In this document: in pieces, positions 1 to 9,775 of the stretch | How the letters are laid out: each line of letters begins with the position of its first letter | How positions within the stretch are numbered: the first letter of the stretch is position 1 | NCBI GenBank assembly: GCA_020723995.1 | Contig: DYHT01000007.1 | Span: 1 to 64,000, forward strand | Reading direction: 5' to 3' | Source of the DNA: Chloroflexus sp. | GTDB lineage: Bacteria; Chloroflexota; Anaerolineae; Anaerolineales; Villigracilaceae | DNA: 64,000 bases | Position numbers and translations under genes: made by a program | Notes under the pieces: model-generated | The model's database searches: none | Told to the model about the DNA's origin: nothing | The model's input: the letters and a program-made list of their open reading frames with translations, nothing else

Positions 1-532
1 CAGCAGCCGCGGTTCCGGTCAAGTCAACTGTAGCCTCTTCTTCCACCACCTTGGCTACCCCGAAATCGGTCAGCATCGGCTGGCCGCTTTGCGTTAGCAG
101 GATGTTAGACGGCTTGACATCCCGGTGGATGACCTTCTGGCTGTGGGCAAATTCCAGCGCCTGGGCAATCGGCAGCAGCAGGCGCGCCGCTTCCTGCCAG
201 GGAAGGCGTATGTGCTCGCGCAGGTACTGTTTCAGGTTGCCGCCCGGCAGGAAGGACATCACCAGGTAGGGCGAGCCTTCGTATTCGCCGTAATCGGTGA
301 CCTTGACGATGTTGGGGTGGGTCAGGCGCGCCAGCGCCTTGGCTTTGCGCTCGAAACGCTTGAGGGAGCGCGCCAGCACTTCAGGAGTGAACTTCTCGGT
401 GCGGATGACCTTGACCGCCACATCCGTTTCTAGGCGGGTATCGTAGGCTTTGTAGACCGTCGCCATCCCGCCCTCGCCGAGCTGCTCGAGGATGTGGTAG
501 CGTCCCAAAGACTGCCCTATCAGGTTGCTCAT
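1..532 (-). CDS. Serine/threonine protein kinase, N-terminal part (runs off the left edge)
   Basis: Minus-strand translation MSNLIGQSLGRYHILEQLGEGGMATVYKAYDTRLETDVAVKV...VIHRDVKPSNILLTQSGQPMLTDFGVAKV contains the glycine loop, VAVK lysine, HRDVKPSN and DFG motifs. Confidence 0.93.
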   Translation of the reverse strand, partial: MSNLIGQSLGRYHILEQLGEGGMATVYKAYDTRLETDVAVKVIRTEKFTPEVLARSLKRFERKAKALARLTHPNIVKVTDYGEYEGSPYLVMSFLPGGNLKQYLREHIRLPWQEAARLLLPIAQALEFAHSQKVIHRDVKPSNILLTQSGQPMLTDFGVAKVVEEEATVDLTGTAAA

Positions 533-550
533 TTTTCTCTCCTTTACTGA

Positions 551-950
551 TTACGGCCCCCATCGGGTCTGCCAATCGCAATAATTGTTATTCGTCAAAC
601 GCCGCCGGTCACTGCCATCCAGGCGCATGACGTAGATTTCACAGCCGTTGGAGTCATTCATGTTATCGAAGTAACCCGTAAAAGCTATCCAGTTCCCATC
701 GGGCGAGAAGCTGGGGGGCCTGGCTGTTGCCGCCATTTGTTATCTGGGTCACCGCCGAGCCATCGGCGCTCATAAGGAAAATATTCCGTTTCCATGACAC
801 ACCTGCATAGAAAGCAATAAGCCCAGAGACAGCCCAATCACTGCGCCCACGCAGATCGCTCAGGCTGGTTACCTGCTGCCGAGCGGCGCCATTGGAATTG
901 ACGATGTACAATTGCGCCTGATTCCTCGCCGCGATAGACTTCGTATCCGT
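551..950 (-). pseudogene. TolB/WD40-like beta-propeller fragment, frameshifted
   Basis: Two frames join into one propeller-like protein: ...LYIVNSNGAARQQVTSLSD...[24 protein letters not shown] (ORF 663..1130) then [18 protein letters not shown]...[19 protein letters not shown] (ORF 551..736). The switch falls in the G6 run at 713-718. Confidence 0.65.
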
Positions 951-1158
951 AAGATGCAATGATCCCCGCCTCGAAATCCAATTCTTCACGAATGCGCAGG
1001 CGGATACTATTCGAAAAGAAAACTTCACCCTCTGCTGTGCCTGTAAAAGGGCTGTCGGACCAAACCGCAACCGTTGAACGCTCCACCTCTGGACGGTTGA
1101 ACGCCTGCGCCACAAACTGGCTGTAGGCATCCAACGATTTGAGTGGCATCTCCTTCAA
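925..1158 (-). pseudogene. Putative TumE/DUF6516-like toxin, 3' truncated
   Basis: ORF 838..1158, MPLKSLDAYSQFVAQAFNRPEVERSTVAVWSDSPFTGTAEGEVFFSNSIRLRIREELDFEAGIIASYGYEVYRGEE, resembles the N-terminal and middle part of TumE-family toxins. It sits downstream of a small helical antitoxin-like ORF, and the expected C-terminus is missing. Confidence 0.4.
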
Positions 1159-1160
1159 GA

Positions 1161-1442
1161 CTAATACGCTGGTTGAATCCGCAGAACGTCCGCGAATTCA
1201 CGTTTTTTCAATTGTTCGGTATGGGCTTTCTTCCGCCGCAGCCAGGTTTCATAAACGCCCTTCCAACGGCTGAAATCGGCGCGTGTCTCGTCGAACGCAT
1301 CGTAACGGGACAATTTGCCCGCCATGAGCGCCTGGTAGAAATCGTCGCTCAAGACGCCATATTTTTCTTCGTAAAGAGTCAAACGGCGCTCGAGCAATTT
1401 CATTTCGATGACCAATTCGTGGGTTTCCATTTTCGTCTCCAC
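1161..1442 (-). CDS. Putative small antitoxin-like protein paired with the TumE-like remnant
   Basis: 93 aa, helical and charged: ...LLERRLTLYEEKYGVLSDDFYQALMAGKLSRYDAFDETRADFSRW. Located immediately upstream of the toxin-like ORF. Confidence 0.45.
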   Translation of the reverse strand: METKMETHELVIEMKLLERRLTLYEEKYGVLSDDFYQALMAGKLSRYDAFDETRADFSRWKGVYETWLRRKKAHTEQLKKREFADVLRIQPAY

Positions 1443-1473
1443 ATTCTGTTGCCATTATTGTACTACGGTTGCG

Positions 1474-2499
1474 CTAGAACAAATCCCTATTCCCCCTCAC
1501 CCACTCGAACAACCTCCCCACCCCCTCCTCCACGCCAATCTTCGGCTTCCAGCCCAATTCGTGCTCCGCCTTGCGGATATCGGACACATACACGCGCTGG
1601 TCGCCGGGACGCCAGTCGCCGCGCGCCACCGGGATGGGCTTGCCAAGCAGTCTTTCCAGCAGCGAGCCGAATTCAGCCCAAATCGAAATGACATTCTGCG
1701 GCCCGCCGCCGAGGTTGAAAACCTGACCTTTCACGGTGTCTATTTTCGCAATGGCGAGGTCGTAAGCATCCAATAAATCATCCACGTGGAGCACATCCCG
1801 CACCTGCTTGCCGTCGCCGTAAATCGTCAACGGGCGGCCTGTCAGCGCGGCGATGATCATCCACGCCAGCCAGCCTTGGTCCTCCACGCCGAACTGGCGC
1901 GGACCGTAGATACAGGATTGACGGAGGACGACGGACGGTAGACCGTAGATTCTGGCGTAGTCACGGACGTATTGATCGCCCGCCCCTTTTGAGCAGCCGT
2001 AAGGTGAATGGAAATCCAGCGGCTGGGTTTCGGGGCAGCCCAGCGGCAGGTCGGCGTAGCGCCAGCGGGTCGGCTCCTCGGCCAGTGCCACGTCCTCCAT
2101 CCCGCCGTAGACTTTGTTCGTGGAGGCGTAAATGACCACCGACTTGCGCTCCGAAAGCCGCGCCGCTTCCAGCACATTGAACGTGCCGAGGGCATTGGCC
2201 TCGAAATCTTCGCGCGGATGCGTAACGGATGTCGTCACTGCGACCTGTCCCGCCAAATGGACGATGACCTTCGCCTCGCGGCTGGATTCCGTTAAAAGGG
2301 CCGCCTCGCGCACGTCCCCGATGATGAGTCTAAACGCGTTTTCCCCGAACGTTTCCCGCAGCCAGGCCAGATTGCGCGGCGCTCCGGCGCGGCTCAGATT
2401 ATCGTAGATGGTCACTTTTTCGCTGCGCTTGAGTAGACGCGCCACGTAGTTTGAACCTATAAAACCGGCTCCGCCGGTGATGAGGTAATTTTTCGACAT
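1474..2499 (-). CDS. NAD-dependent epimerase/dehydratase (SDR), CDP-paratose 2-epimerase-like
   Basis: ITGGAGFIGSNYVARLL Rossmann motif and YGCSKGAGDQYVRDYARIYGLPSVVLRQSCIYGPRQFGVEDQGW, typical of the CDP-paratose/tyvelose epimerase family. Confidence 0.88.
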   Translation of the reverse strand: MSKNYLITGGAGFIGSNYVARLLKRSEKVTIYDNLSRAGAPRNLAWLRETFGENAFRLIIGDVREAALLTESSREAKVIVHLAGQVAVTTSVTHPREDFEANALGTFNVLEAARLSERKSVVIYASTNKVYGGMEDVALAEEPTRWRYADLPLGCPETQPLDFHSPYGCSKGAGDQYVRDYARIYGLPSVVLRQSCIYGPRQFGVEDQGWLAWMIIAALTGRPLTIYGDGKQVRDVLHVDDLLDAYDLAIAKIDTVKGQVFNLGGGPQNVISIWAEFGSLLERLLGKPIPVARGDWRPGDQRVYVSDIRKAEHELGWKPKIGVEEGVGRLFEWVRGNRDLF

Positions 2500-2504
2500 G
2501 ATAA

Positions 2505-3500
2505 TTATTCTTCCTGCCTCTTCCGTAACTGGCGGTAAATGCCCATCAGAGTCTCACCCTCGGTGGAGAGGGCATAGACTCCTATGACGCCGGTGACGAG
2601 ATAGTTGAACAGATGGGCGATCAGGGCGACAGCCAGAGCGGTGGACTGATCGCCGCTCACCAGCGTGAGCGCGCCGCTCAACGCGCCTTCGTACGTCCCA
2701 ACCGCACCGGGCAGAGACGGGATGGCGCCGCCGAAGGCCGCCGCGCCCAGTCCGAAAAGCGCCCAAACCAGTTTGGGGGTCGGGAAGAAAGCGGCCAGCG
2801 TAAGGTAAAACTGTCCGATGGCAATCGCCCAGTTCAGGGTCATCCAGAACATGAAGCGCACGAAGAGCCAGCCATCGGTGAGAACCGCCAGGCCGGAGAA
2901 GAAGGAGGCCAGGAAATTCCCGCCCAGCCGCAGCAAGACCGGCCAGCGCGTGCTGAGATGGTCGAATTGGCGCATCGTCCACTCGCGGTAACGGGCCAGG
3001 AGATAAAGGACTACCAGCCCCAGAATGACCAGCCCGCCGACTACAAAGGCGACTTTCTCCGCCCCGGCCGCGCCGACCACGAACGGCAGCGCACTGAGTA
3101 GAATGGCCGCTGAAAACGCCAGGTCGAGCACGCGCTCGATGACTATCGTCGGCAGGACTTGCATGAATCCCAGGTTGGCCTTGCGTCCCAACAAAAAGGC
3201 CCGTCCGACTTCCCCCAGGCGAAAGGGGAAAAAGTTATTCAGCAGATAACCTTCGCACAACGTGAAAAAGACTTGTTTGTACGAAGCCTTGTTTTGCAAT
3301 AGCGTGCGCCAGACGACCCCGCGCACAGCCAGCCAGACCAGCGAAATCGCGATGGCAGCCAGCAATAAGCGATAATCTGCTGAACGGATCGCTTCCGCCA
3401 GGCGGTGCAGGTCAACGAAGTATAAAATGGCAGCAATGGCCGCCAGGCTGATGACGACGCCCGGCAGCCAGCGGCGGGTGGATTTCCAGAGTTTCGACAT
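2505..3500 (-). CDS. Lysylphosphatidylglycerol synthase TM-region / UPF0104 family flippase-like membrane protein
   Basis: Multiple TM helices; motifs EGYLLNNFFPFRLGEVGRAFLLGRK and PSLPGAVGTYEGAL. Confidence 0.88.
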   Translation of the reverse strand: MSKLWKSTRRWLPGVVISLAAIAAILYFVDLHRLAEAIRSADYRLLLAAIAISLVWLAVRGVVWRTLLQNKASYKQVFFTLCEGYLLNNFFPFRLGEVGRAFLLGRKANLGFMQVLPTIVIERVLDLAFSAAILLSALPFVVGAAGAEKVAFVVGGLVILGLVVLYLLARYREWTMRQFDHLSTRWPVLLRLGGNFLASFFSGLAVLTDGWLFVRFMFWMTLNWAIAIGQFYLTLAAFFPTPKLVWALFGLGAAAFGGAIPSLPGAVGTYEGALSGALTLVSGDQSTALAVALIAHLFNYLVTGVIGVYALSTEGETLMGIYRQLRKRQEE

Positions 3501-3506
3501 ATAAAT

Positions 3507-5306
3507 CTATTCCTCTTCCAAACTCAGCACCGCCATGAAGGCTTCCTGCGGGATTTCGACATTGCCAATCATTTTCAGGCGTTTCTTACCCTTCTTCTGC
3601 TTTTCGAGCAATTTCTTCTTGCGGGTGATGTCGCCGCCGTAACATTTGGCCAGCACGTCCTTGCGCGTGGCCTTGACGTTGGCGCGGCTGATGATACGGC
3701 CACCGGCGGAAGACTGAATCGCAACATCGAAAAGTTGGCGCGGGATGATTTCCTTGAGTTTGGTGATGAAACGCTGGCCTTTGTGATAAGCATCTTTTTT
3801 GTGGACGATGGCTGCCAGCGCGTCCACCGGCTCGCCGTTGACCAGAATCTCGAGTTTCTGTAGCTCATCCATGCGGTATTGGAGGAACTGGTAATCCAAC
3901 GAGGCATAGCCGCGTGTTCGGGATTTCAACTCATCAAAGAAGTTGACAATGATTTCGGAAAGTGGAATTTCATAATTGAGTTGCACGCGGTGCAGGGCAG
4001 GATATTCCTGGCTCTTGTAGATGCCGCGCCGCTTGGTGACCAGGTCCATAATCGGGCCATAATAGTCGGTCGGTGTGATGATTTCGATGTCCATCCACGG
4101 CTCACGGATTTCTTCAATATCGGCCTCATCGGGCAGTTCGGCCGGCGAATCAACCAGAATGGTCGTCCCATCCCGCAGCAGGACTTCGTATTCGACCGTC
4201 GGTGCGGTGAAGACCATATCCAGGTCGTACTCGCGCTCCAGGCGCTCCTGGATGATTTCCATGTGAAACAGGCCCAGGAAACCGGCGCGGAAGCCGAAGC
4301 CGAGTGCCTGCGAGGTCTCCGGCTCGAAGACCAGCGAGGCGTCGTTGAGTTGCAGTTTATCCAGCGCCTCGCGCAGATTGGCGTAATCATCCGCTTCGGC
4401 GGGGTAGATACCGGCGAAGACCATCGGTTTGGGATGCAGGTAACCGGGTAGCGGCGCGGCGGCCGGATTGGCGGCACGCGTGATAGTATCACCGACACGG
4501 CAATCGTGGACTGACTTGAATCCGGTGGCGATGTAGCCGACTTCGCCCGCCGTCAGTCGCTCCACCGGCTTGAGCGTGGGCGCGAAAATGCCAATTTCGA
4601 CCGGCTTCACCTCCAGGGAGGTGGACATCATGCGGATGGTATCGGCGGTGGCAAGCGCGCCTTCCACGACGCGCACGTAGGCAATCACGCCTTTGTATGA
4701 GTCGTAATGCGAGTCAAAGATAAGCGCCCGCAGCGGGGCGGACGCGTCGCCTTTGGGCGGAGGCACATCGCGGACGATGGCCTCCAGCACGGCCTCGATA
4801 TTTTTCCCCTCTTTTGCCGAGATGCGCAGGATGTTCTCCGGCGGCACACCCAGCAGACTGCCTACATCTTCGGCCACTTCGTCGGGACGGGCGGTAACCA
4901 GGTCAATCTTGTTGATGACGGGAATAATTTCAAGGTCGGCGTTAAGGGCGGAATACAGGTTGGCGAGCGTCTGGGCTTCGATGCCCTGGGTGGCATCCAC
5001 GACCAGCAGCGCGCCCTCGCAGGCATTCAGGGCGCGCGAGACCTCGTAGCCGAAGTCCACGTGGCCGGGGGTGTCAATCAGGTTGAGTTCGTATTCGTTG
5101 TCATCCTGTGCGGTGTAAGCCATGCGCACAGCAGAGGCCTTGATGGTGACGCCCTTCTCGCGTTCGAGGTCCATCGAGTCGAGGATCTGTTCGGTGGTGT
5201 CGCGTTCGGGCACCGTGCCGGTGAGATGCAGCAGCCGGTCGGCGAGCGTGGACTTGCCGTGGTCAATGTGGGCGATGATACAGAAGTTGCGGATGTGGGA
5301 GGTCAT
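3507..5306 (-). CDS. lepA: Elongation factor 4 (LepA)
   Basis: [30 protein letters not shown]...[16 protein letters not shown]; full length 599 aa, C-terminal [32 protein letters not shown]. Confidence 0.98.
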   Translation of the reverse strand: MTSHIRNFCIIAHIDHGKSTLADRLLHLTGTVPERDTTEQILDSMDLEREKGVTIKASAVRMAYTAQDDNEYELNLIDTPGHVDFGYEVSRALNACEGALLVVDATQGIEAQTLANLYSALNADLEIIPVINKIDLVTARPDEVAEDVGSLLGVPPENILRISAKEGKNIEAVLEAIVRDVPPPKGDASAPLRALIFDSHYDSYKGVIAYVRVVEGALATADTIRMMSTSLEVKPVEIGIFAPTLKPVERLTAGEVGYIATGFKSVHDCRVGDTITRAANPAAAPLPGYLHPKPMVFAGIYPAEADDYANLREALDKLQLNDASLVFEPETSQALGFGFRAGFLGLFHMEIIQERLEREYDLDMVFTAPTVEYEVLLRDGTTILVDSPAELPDEADIEEIREPWMDIEIITPTDYYGPIMDLVTKRRGIYKSQEYPALHRVQLNYEIPLSEIIVNFFDELKSRTRGYASLDYQFLQYRMDELQKLEILVNGEPVDALAAIVHKKDAYHKGQRFITKLKEIIPRQLFDVAIQSSAGGRIISRANVKATRKDVLAKCYGGDITRKKKLLEKQKKGKKRLKMIGNVEIPQEAFMAVLSLEEE

Positions 5307-5449
5307 GGCGGGGGAAAGTATACCCGAATTTTATCCACGAAGTGACACGAAGAGACACGAACGCTGGCTCCCCACATCCCCACCTTTTTCCTCCATCCTC
5401 AGCCACGCCAAAAACTCGACATTCCCCTTTGGCACCGGCACGCTCGCTT

Positions 5450-5863
5450 TCATTTCTCAAGGATATCAAGGAAATCAACTGGTTTGAGCACCGGAATTCC
5501 CTGGAATGGACTCAAACTCAACAAGTCGCCGTCACCGCTGACGATGTAATCGGCTTTGCCTTCGACAGCAACTTCAAGGAATTTGTCGTCATCCGGGTCG
5601 CGGCAAATATGAATGGCAGTAATCGGCACGATTTCTTCGCCGCGAAACCTGGCAAGCGCCACAAATTCATTTACATCGAAATTGCCGATCATCCCACGAG
5701 TGACATGCGGTCTGGAAAGTACATCAATAATCTCATCCAACGAACCCTCAGAATACAGGAAAGTGTATTTCCCCCGTGCGAGATGTACAAGGATCAGGTT
5801 AATCCTTGCATCAGGATTGAGCGAGGCGCTGACCACCACGTTGGTATCAACGACTGCTCGCAT
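5450..5863 (-). CDS. PIN-domain toxin (putative toxin-antitoxin RNase)
   Basis: MRAVVDTNVVVSASLN...DPDDDKFLEVAVEGKADYIVSGDGDLLSL has the PIN acidic residues. The ORF could extend to 5890. Confidence 0.88.
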   Translation of the reverse strand: MRAVVDTNVVVSASLNPDARINLILVHLARGKYTFLYSEGSLDEIIDVLSRPHVTRGMIGNFDVNEFVALARFRGEEIVPITAIHICRDPDDDKFLEVAVEGKADYIVSGDGDLLSLSPFQGIPVLKPVDFLDILEK

Positions 5864-5889
5864 TTTTTGACCCCGCCTCGCTAGCAACA

Positions 5890-6213
5890 TCAGCCCTCTT
5901 TCGCTTGATACTTACGTTTTTCTTCTCTCACCTCACGAATGGCCGCGGCCACATCTGCCTGTACCTCCTCTTCGGAACGCCCTGCATTGGCTAATCGCAT
6001 CTTTTCCATCAAACGTTCAAACCGCTCCATAACATCCTCTTTGCTCATGGGCCTGGTGCGAACGTAATCCTCATAGGGAATCAATACTGCCTCGGGACGG
6101 CTGCCGCGCGTGAGAATAAATGATGCCCGGTTTTTTGCCACCTGGTCAAAGACAGAACGAAATTTGCGCTGTAGTTCGGTGACACCTATAATCTGTTCCA
6201 TCGCAACCTCCAT
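5890..6213 (-). CDS. Phd/YefM-type antitoxin
   Basis: MEQIIGVTELQRKFRSVFDQVAKNRASFILTRGSRPEAVLIPYEDYVR; directly upstream of the PIN gene. Confidence 0.87.
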   Translation of the reverse strand: MEVAMEQIIGVTELQRKFRSVFDQVAKNRASFILTRGSRPEAVLIPYEDYVRTRPMSKEDVMERFERLMEKMRLANAGRSEEEVQADVAAAIREVREEKRKYQAKEG

Positions 6214-6239
6214 AATTAAATTATATCGTGATATGTATT

Positions 6240-7058
6240 CTACTTCATATTCACAGCATCAGCAACCATGGATTTGACATCCGCGGGCTCCCCCATCCCC
6301 ATCCACCCCAAAAACTCGACATTCCCCTTCGGCCCCGTCAGCGGACTGCGCATCAGCCCGCGCACACTGAAGCCCTCGTTTTGCGCAAACGTCAGCACGT
6401 CCAGCAGCACCGCGCGGTGAACTTCCCCGTCACGGATGACGCCCTTGCCTTTGGCGGTCACTTTGCGCCCGGCCTCGAATTGGGGCTTGATGAGGGCGAT
6501 TACGCCCCCCCCTTCATCCCCCCCCTTTTTCTCCGAAAATGGGGGGGGCAAGGGGGGGGCAAACCACCCCTTCACCACCGGCAGCAAAATCTTGAGCGAA
6601 ATAAACGAGGCGTCAATCGTGACGAGGCTCACCGGCTCGGGCAGGGACTCGACGAACCGCGCATTGGTCTCCTCCATCACGGCCACGCGCGGGTCGGTGC
6701 GTAACTTCCAGTGCAGGATACCCTTGCCCACATCAATGGCATAGACCTTGGCCGCGCCGCGCTGGAGCAGGCAGTCGGTGAATCCGCCGGTCGAGGCGCC
6801 CACATCCGCGCAGACGCGGCCGTCCACTTCCACGCCGAAAGCCTCCAGCGCCGCGTCCAGCTTTTCGCCGCCGCGCGAGACGAAGCGCGGACCTCTATCC
6901 ACAGTTATATTCACGTCATTCGAGACATTCGCTGCTGGCTTGTCGGCCACCTGCCCATCTACGCGCACCTGTCCGGCCATAATTAATCGCTGCGCCAGCG
7001 AACGGCTCTCGGCCAGTCCGCGTTCCACAAGAAGGACATCCAAGCGTATTTTGCTCAC
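6240..7058 (-). CDS. tlyA: TlyA-family 16S/23S rRNA (2'-O-ribose) methyltransferase with S4 domain
   Basis: S4 domain RLDVLLVERGLAESRSLAQRLIMAGQVRVDG; VDGRVCADVGASTGGFTDCLLQRGA; VTIDASFISLKILLP. Carries an in-frame palindromic insertion at about 6503-6570. Confidence 0.92.
   Translation of the reverse strand: MSKIRLDVLLVERGLAESRSLAQRLIMAGQVRVDGQVADKPAANVSNDVNITVDRGPRFVSRGGEKLDAALEAFGVEVDGRVCADVGASTGGFTDCLLQRGAAKVYAIDVGKGILHWKLRTDPRVAVMEETNARFVESLPEPVSLVTIDASFISLKILLPVVKGWFAPPLPPPFSEKKGGDEGGGVIALIKPQFEAGRKVTAKGKGVIRDGEVHRAVLLDVLTFAQNEGFSVRGLMRSPLTGPKGNVEFLGWMGMGEPADVKSMVADAVNMK
6503..6570. repeat. GC-rich palindromic repeat inside tlyA
   Basis: gcccccccc..ttcatccccccccttttt ctccgaaaa tggggggggcaaggggggggc. 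Encodes FAPPLPPPFSEKKGGDEGGG, an apparent insertion between the ..ILLPVVKGW and VIALIKPQFEAG motifs. Confidence 0.8.
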
Positions 7059-7124
7059 AGGCCTATTCTATTACGTTTTACGGTTTACGTTTTACTTTTC
7101 GCCCGTACAAGGTAAAATAAAGCC

Positions 7125-7994
7125 ATGTTCCGCGCCCTGCTCAAAACCATGCGTCCGCGCCAGTGGACGAAAAACGTCTTCCTCTTCGCCGCGCTGATCT
7201 TCGACCAGAAACTGTTCCACCTGACCGCCGCGCTGCACACGGCTTTCGGCTTTGTTTTGTTTTGCCTGATTTCCAGCGTGGTTTACATCCTCAACGACCT
7301 GATTGACATCGAAGCCGACCGCCAGCATCCCGAAAAACGCAAACGGCCTCTGCCGTCGGGGGAACTCTCTGTCACAGTGGCAATCCCGGCAACCGTCCTT
7401 CTGACGCTCGTTACGCTGCTGCTTTCTTACTATCTCGCGCCCGCTTTCGCCGCCGTCATCCTGGCTTATTTCATCCTGATGCTGGCTTATTCCGTCTGGC
7501 TCAAGCACATCCCCATCCTCGACGTACTGGTCATCGCCGCCGGATTCGTCTTACGCGTCCACGCCGGTGTGACCCTCATCCACGTCGCGCGTTTCTCACC
7601 CTGGATGTACGTCGTCATGACCCTATTGGCGCTCTACCTCGGCTTCGGCAAACGCCGCGCCGAACTGGCCCTGCTGGCAGCCGGCGCAGGTTCGCACCGC
7701 CGCGTCCTCGATGGCTACACCATCCCGCTGCTCGACCAGTTCATCACCATCGTCTCCGGCACGACCATTGTCGCCTACAGCCTGTACACCTTCTTCGCGC
7801 CCAACCTTCCGGCCAACCACGCCATGATGTTGACCATTCCCTTCGTGCTGTACAGCATCTTCCGTTACCTCTACCTGATCCAGGTCAAGCACAGCGGCGG
7901 CGCGCCGGAAGAAATCCTGCTCTCTGACCGCCCGCTGCAAATCGCCATCCTGCTGTGGGGATTGGCCGTCCTGGCCGTATTCTATGCCTCCTAA
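7125..7994 (+). CDS. UbiA-family prenyltransferase, decaprenyl-phosphate phosphoribosyltransferase-like
   Basis: MRPRQWTKNVFLFAALIFDQKLF...FVLFCLISSVVYILNDLIDIEADRQHPEKRKRPLPSGELS (NDxxDxxxD motif). Confidence 0.92.
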   Translation: MFRALLKTMRPRQWTKNVFLFAALIFDQKLFHLTAALHTAFGFVLFCLISSVVYILNDLIDIEADRQHPEKRKRPLPSGELSVTVAIPATVLLTLVTLLLSYYLAPAFAAVILAYFILMLAYSVWLKHIPILDVLVIAAGFVLRVHAGVTLIHVARFSPWMYVVMTLLALYLGFGKRRAELALLAAGAGSHRRVLDGYTIPLLDQFITIVSGTTIVAYSLYTFFAPNLPANHAMMLTIPFVLYSIFRYLYLIQVKHSGGAPEEILLSDRPLQIAILLWGLAVLAVFYAS

Positions 7995-8994
7995 CTCGCA
8001 GCTCGCACCCCACACCCCGCACCCCGCAACTCGCTGCTCCGCCCCCGGTAAAATCATCCTATTTGGCGAACACGCCGTCGTCTACGGACGCCCCGCCCTG
8101 GCCGTACCGGTGACTCAGGTGCAGGCGACCGCGACGGTGACCGCATCGCCGCGCCCCGGAATCTTTATCGAAGCGCCAGACATATCTCTGTTCTCTGATC
8201 TATACTCTCTCCCCTCGGACCATCCACTGGCTGCCGTTATTCAGAGCGTTTTCTCCGCCCTGAATCTCCCCTCTCCTCCTGGGAGAGGGGCCGGGGGTGA
8301 GGGCCTGGCGATTCACATCTCGTCCACGATACCGGTGGCTTCCGGCCTCGGCTCCGGCGCGGCAGCCTCCATTGCCATCATCCGCGCCCTATTGGCTTAC
8401 ATCGGTCATCCACTGCCCGATGAACGTATTTCCGCCCTGGCCTACGAAGTCGAAAAACTGCACCACGGCACACCCTCTGGCATAGATAACACCGTCATCA
8501 CTTTCGCCAAACCCGTCTATTTCATTAAAAGCCAGCCGATCGAAACCCTGCACGTCGGCGCGCCGTTTACGATCGTGATTGGTGATACCGATATTGCCAG
8601 CCCGACCAAGGAATCGGTCGGTGATGTGCGCAAGTTATGGCAAGCCGAACCGGAACGCTTCGAGAAGATTTTTGACGCCATTGGCGCAATCGTGAACCGC
8701 GCCCGCCGCGCCATCGAAAACGGCGAGGTATCTGCCCTTGGACCGTTGGTGGATGAAAACCACACATTGCTTCGAGAAATGACTGTTTCCAGCCCGGAAC
8801 TCGACCGGCTGGTCGAAACCGCCCGCCGCGCTGGCGCAGACGGGGCCAAACTCTCCGGCGGCGGGCGTGGTGGGAATATGATCGCACTGGTCAAGCCCGA
8901 AAACGCAGAAAAAATATCCGCCGCGCTGCTCAAATCCGGCGCACAGCGGACGATTATTACTTCTGTTGGCACGGTGGAACGTTTGAACGGTTAA
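7984..8994 (+). CDS. mvk: Mevalonate kinase (GHMP kinase)
   Basis: CSAPGKIILFGEHAVVYGRPALAVPV; IPVASGLGSGAAASIAIIRAL; GADGAKLSGGGRGGNMIAL. Overlaps the upstream prenyltransferase by 11 nt. Confidence 0.94.
   Translation: MPPNSQLAPHTPHPATRCSAPGKIILFGEHAVVYGRPALAVPVTQVQATATVTASPRPGIFIEAPDISLFSDLYSLPSDHPLAAVIQSVFSALNLPSPPGRGAGGEGLAIHISSTIPVASGLGSGAAASIAIIRALLAYIGHPLPDERISALAYEVEKLHHGTPSGIDNTVITFAKPVYFIKSQPIETLHVGAPFTIVIGDTDIASPTKESVGDVRKLWQAEPERFEKIFDAIGAIVNRARRAIENGEVSALGPLVDENHTLLREMTVSSPELDRLVETARRAGADGAKLSGGGRGGNMIALVKPENAEKISAALLKSGAQRTIITSVGTVERLNG
8264..8305. repeat. Intragenic palindromic repeat in mvk (cctcccctctcctcctgggagaggggccgggggtgag type)
   Basis: ctcccctctcctcctgggagaggggccgggggtgag encodes LPSPPGRGAGGEG. 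The core is inverted (cccctctc..gagagggg) and resembles the repeats in mutM at 51726-51820. Confidence 0.8.
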
Positions 8995-8997
8995 ACG

Positions 8998-9759
8998 TTA
9001 TTGCGCTGCTACCGGATTACTCAACTTCCCCAATCCTTCGATTTCCACTTCCACCACATCCCCCGGCTTGAGCGGGCCAACCCCAGCCGGCGTACCGGTG
9101 AAAATCAGGTCGCCCGGCTTGAGCGTCATCACCGAGGAGATGAATGCCACCAGCGTGCCAACATTGAAGACCATATCACGCGTGGATGCCATCTGGCGCG
9201 GTTGGCCGCTGACCTTGCAGGTCACGAGCGCATCCGATGGGTCGAACTCGGTGTCAATCCATGGGCCGAAGGGACAAAAAGTATCGAAGCCCTTGGCGCG
9301 CGTCCACTGGCCGTCCGATTTTTGCAGGTCGCGGGCAGTGACATCATTTCCGACGGTGTAACCGAAAATATAATCCTGCGCTTCTTCGGCGGTGACATTG
9401 CGGGCGCGCTTGCCGATGACAACCACCAGTTCGGCCTCGTGTTCGATTTGCTGGGATTGCGGCGGCAAAATAATGGTATCGCCCGGATTGATAACGGACG
9501 AGGGCGGCTTCATGAAGATCAGCGGCACTTTCGGGACTTCGGCATCGTGCTCTTTGGCATGTTCGGCGTAATTGCGTCCGATGCACAGGATTTTGCTCGG
9601 CTGGGCGGGTGCGAGCAGCCGCGCTTTTTCGAGCGGCGTTCCGGCTTCCAGTCGGCGGTACGCGCCGAATAAATCGCCTTCGATGTCGCCAATTTTATCT
9701 TCCAGAATCCAGCCATATCTTGGATTTTCATTCTTTATTTGATAGCGAACAATGCGCAT
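8998..9759 (-). CDS. Fumarylacetoacetate hydrolase-family protein
   Basis: KILCIGRNYAEHAKEHDAEVPKVPLIFMKPPSSVINPGD...IEHEAELVVVIGKRARN...GYTVGNDVTARDLQ. Confidence 0.94.
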   Translation of the reverse strand: MRIVRYQIKNENPRYGWILEDKIGDIEGDLFGAYRRLEAGTPLEKARLLAPAQPSKILCIGRNYAEHAKEHDAEVPKVPLIFMKPPSSVINPGDTIILPPQSQQIEHEAELVVVIGKRARNVTAEEAQDYIFGYTVGNDVTARDLQKSDGQWTRAKGFDTFCPFGPWIDTEFDPSDALVTCKVSGQPRQMASTRDMVFNVGTLVAFISSVMTLKPGDLIFTGTPAGVGPLKPGDVVEVEIEGLGKLSNPVAAQ

Positions 9760-9775
9760 GGTTTTCTCCGCTCGA

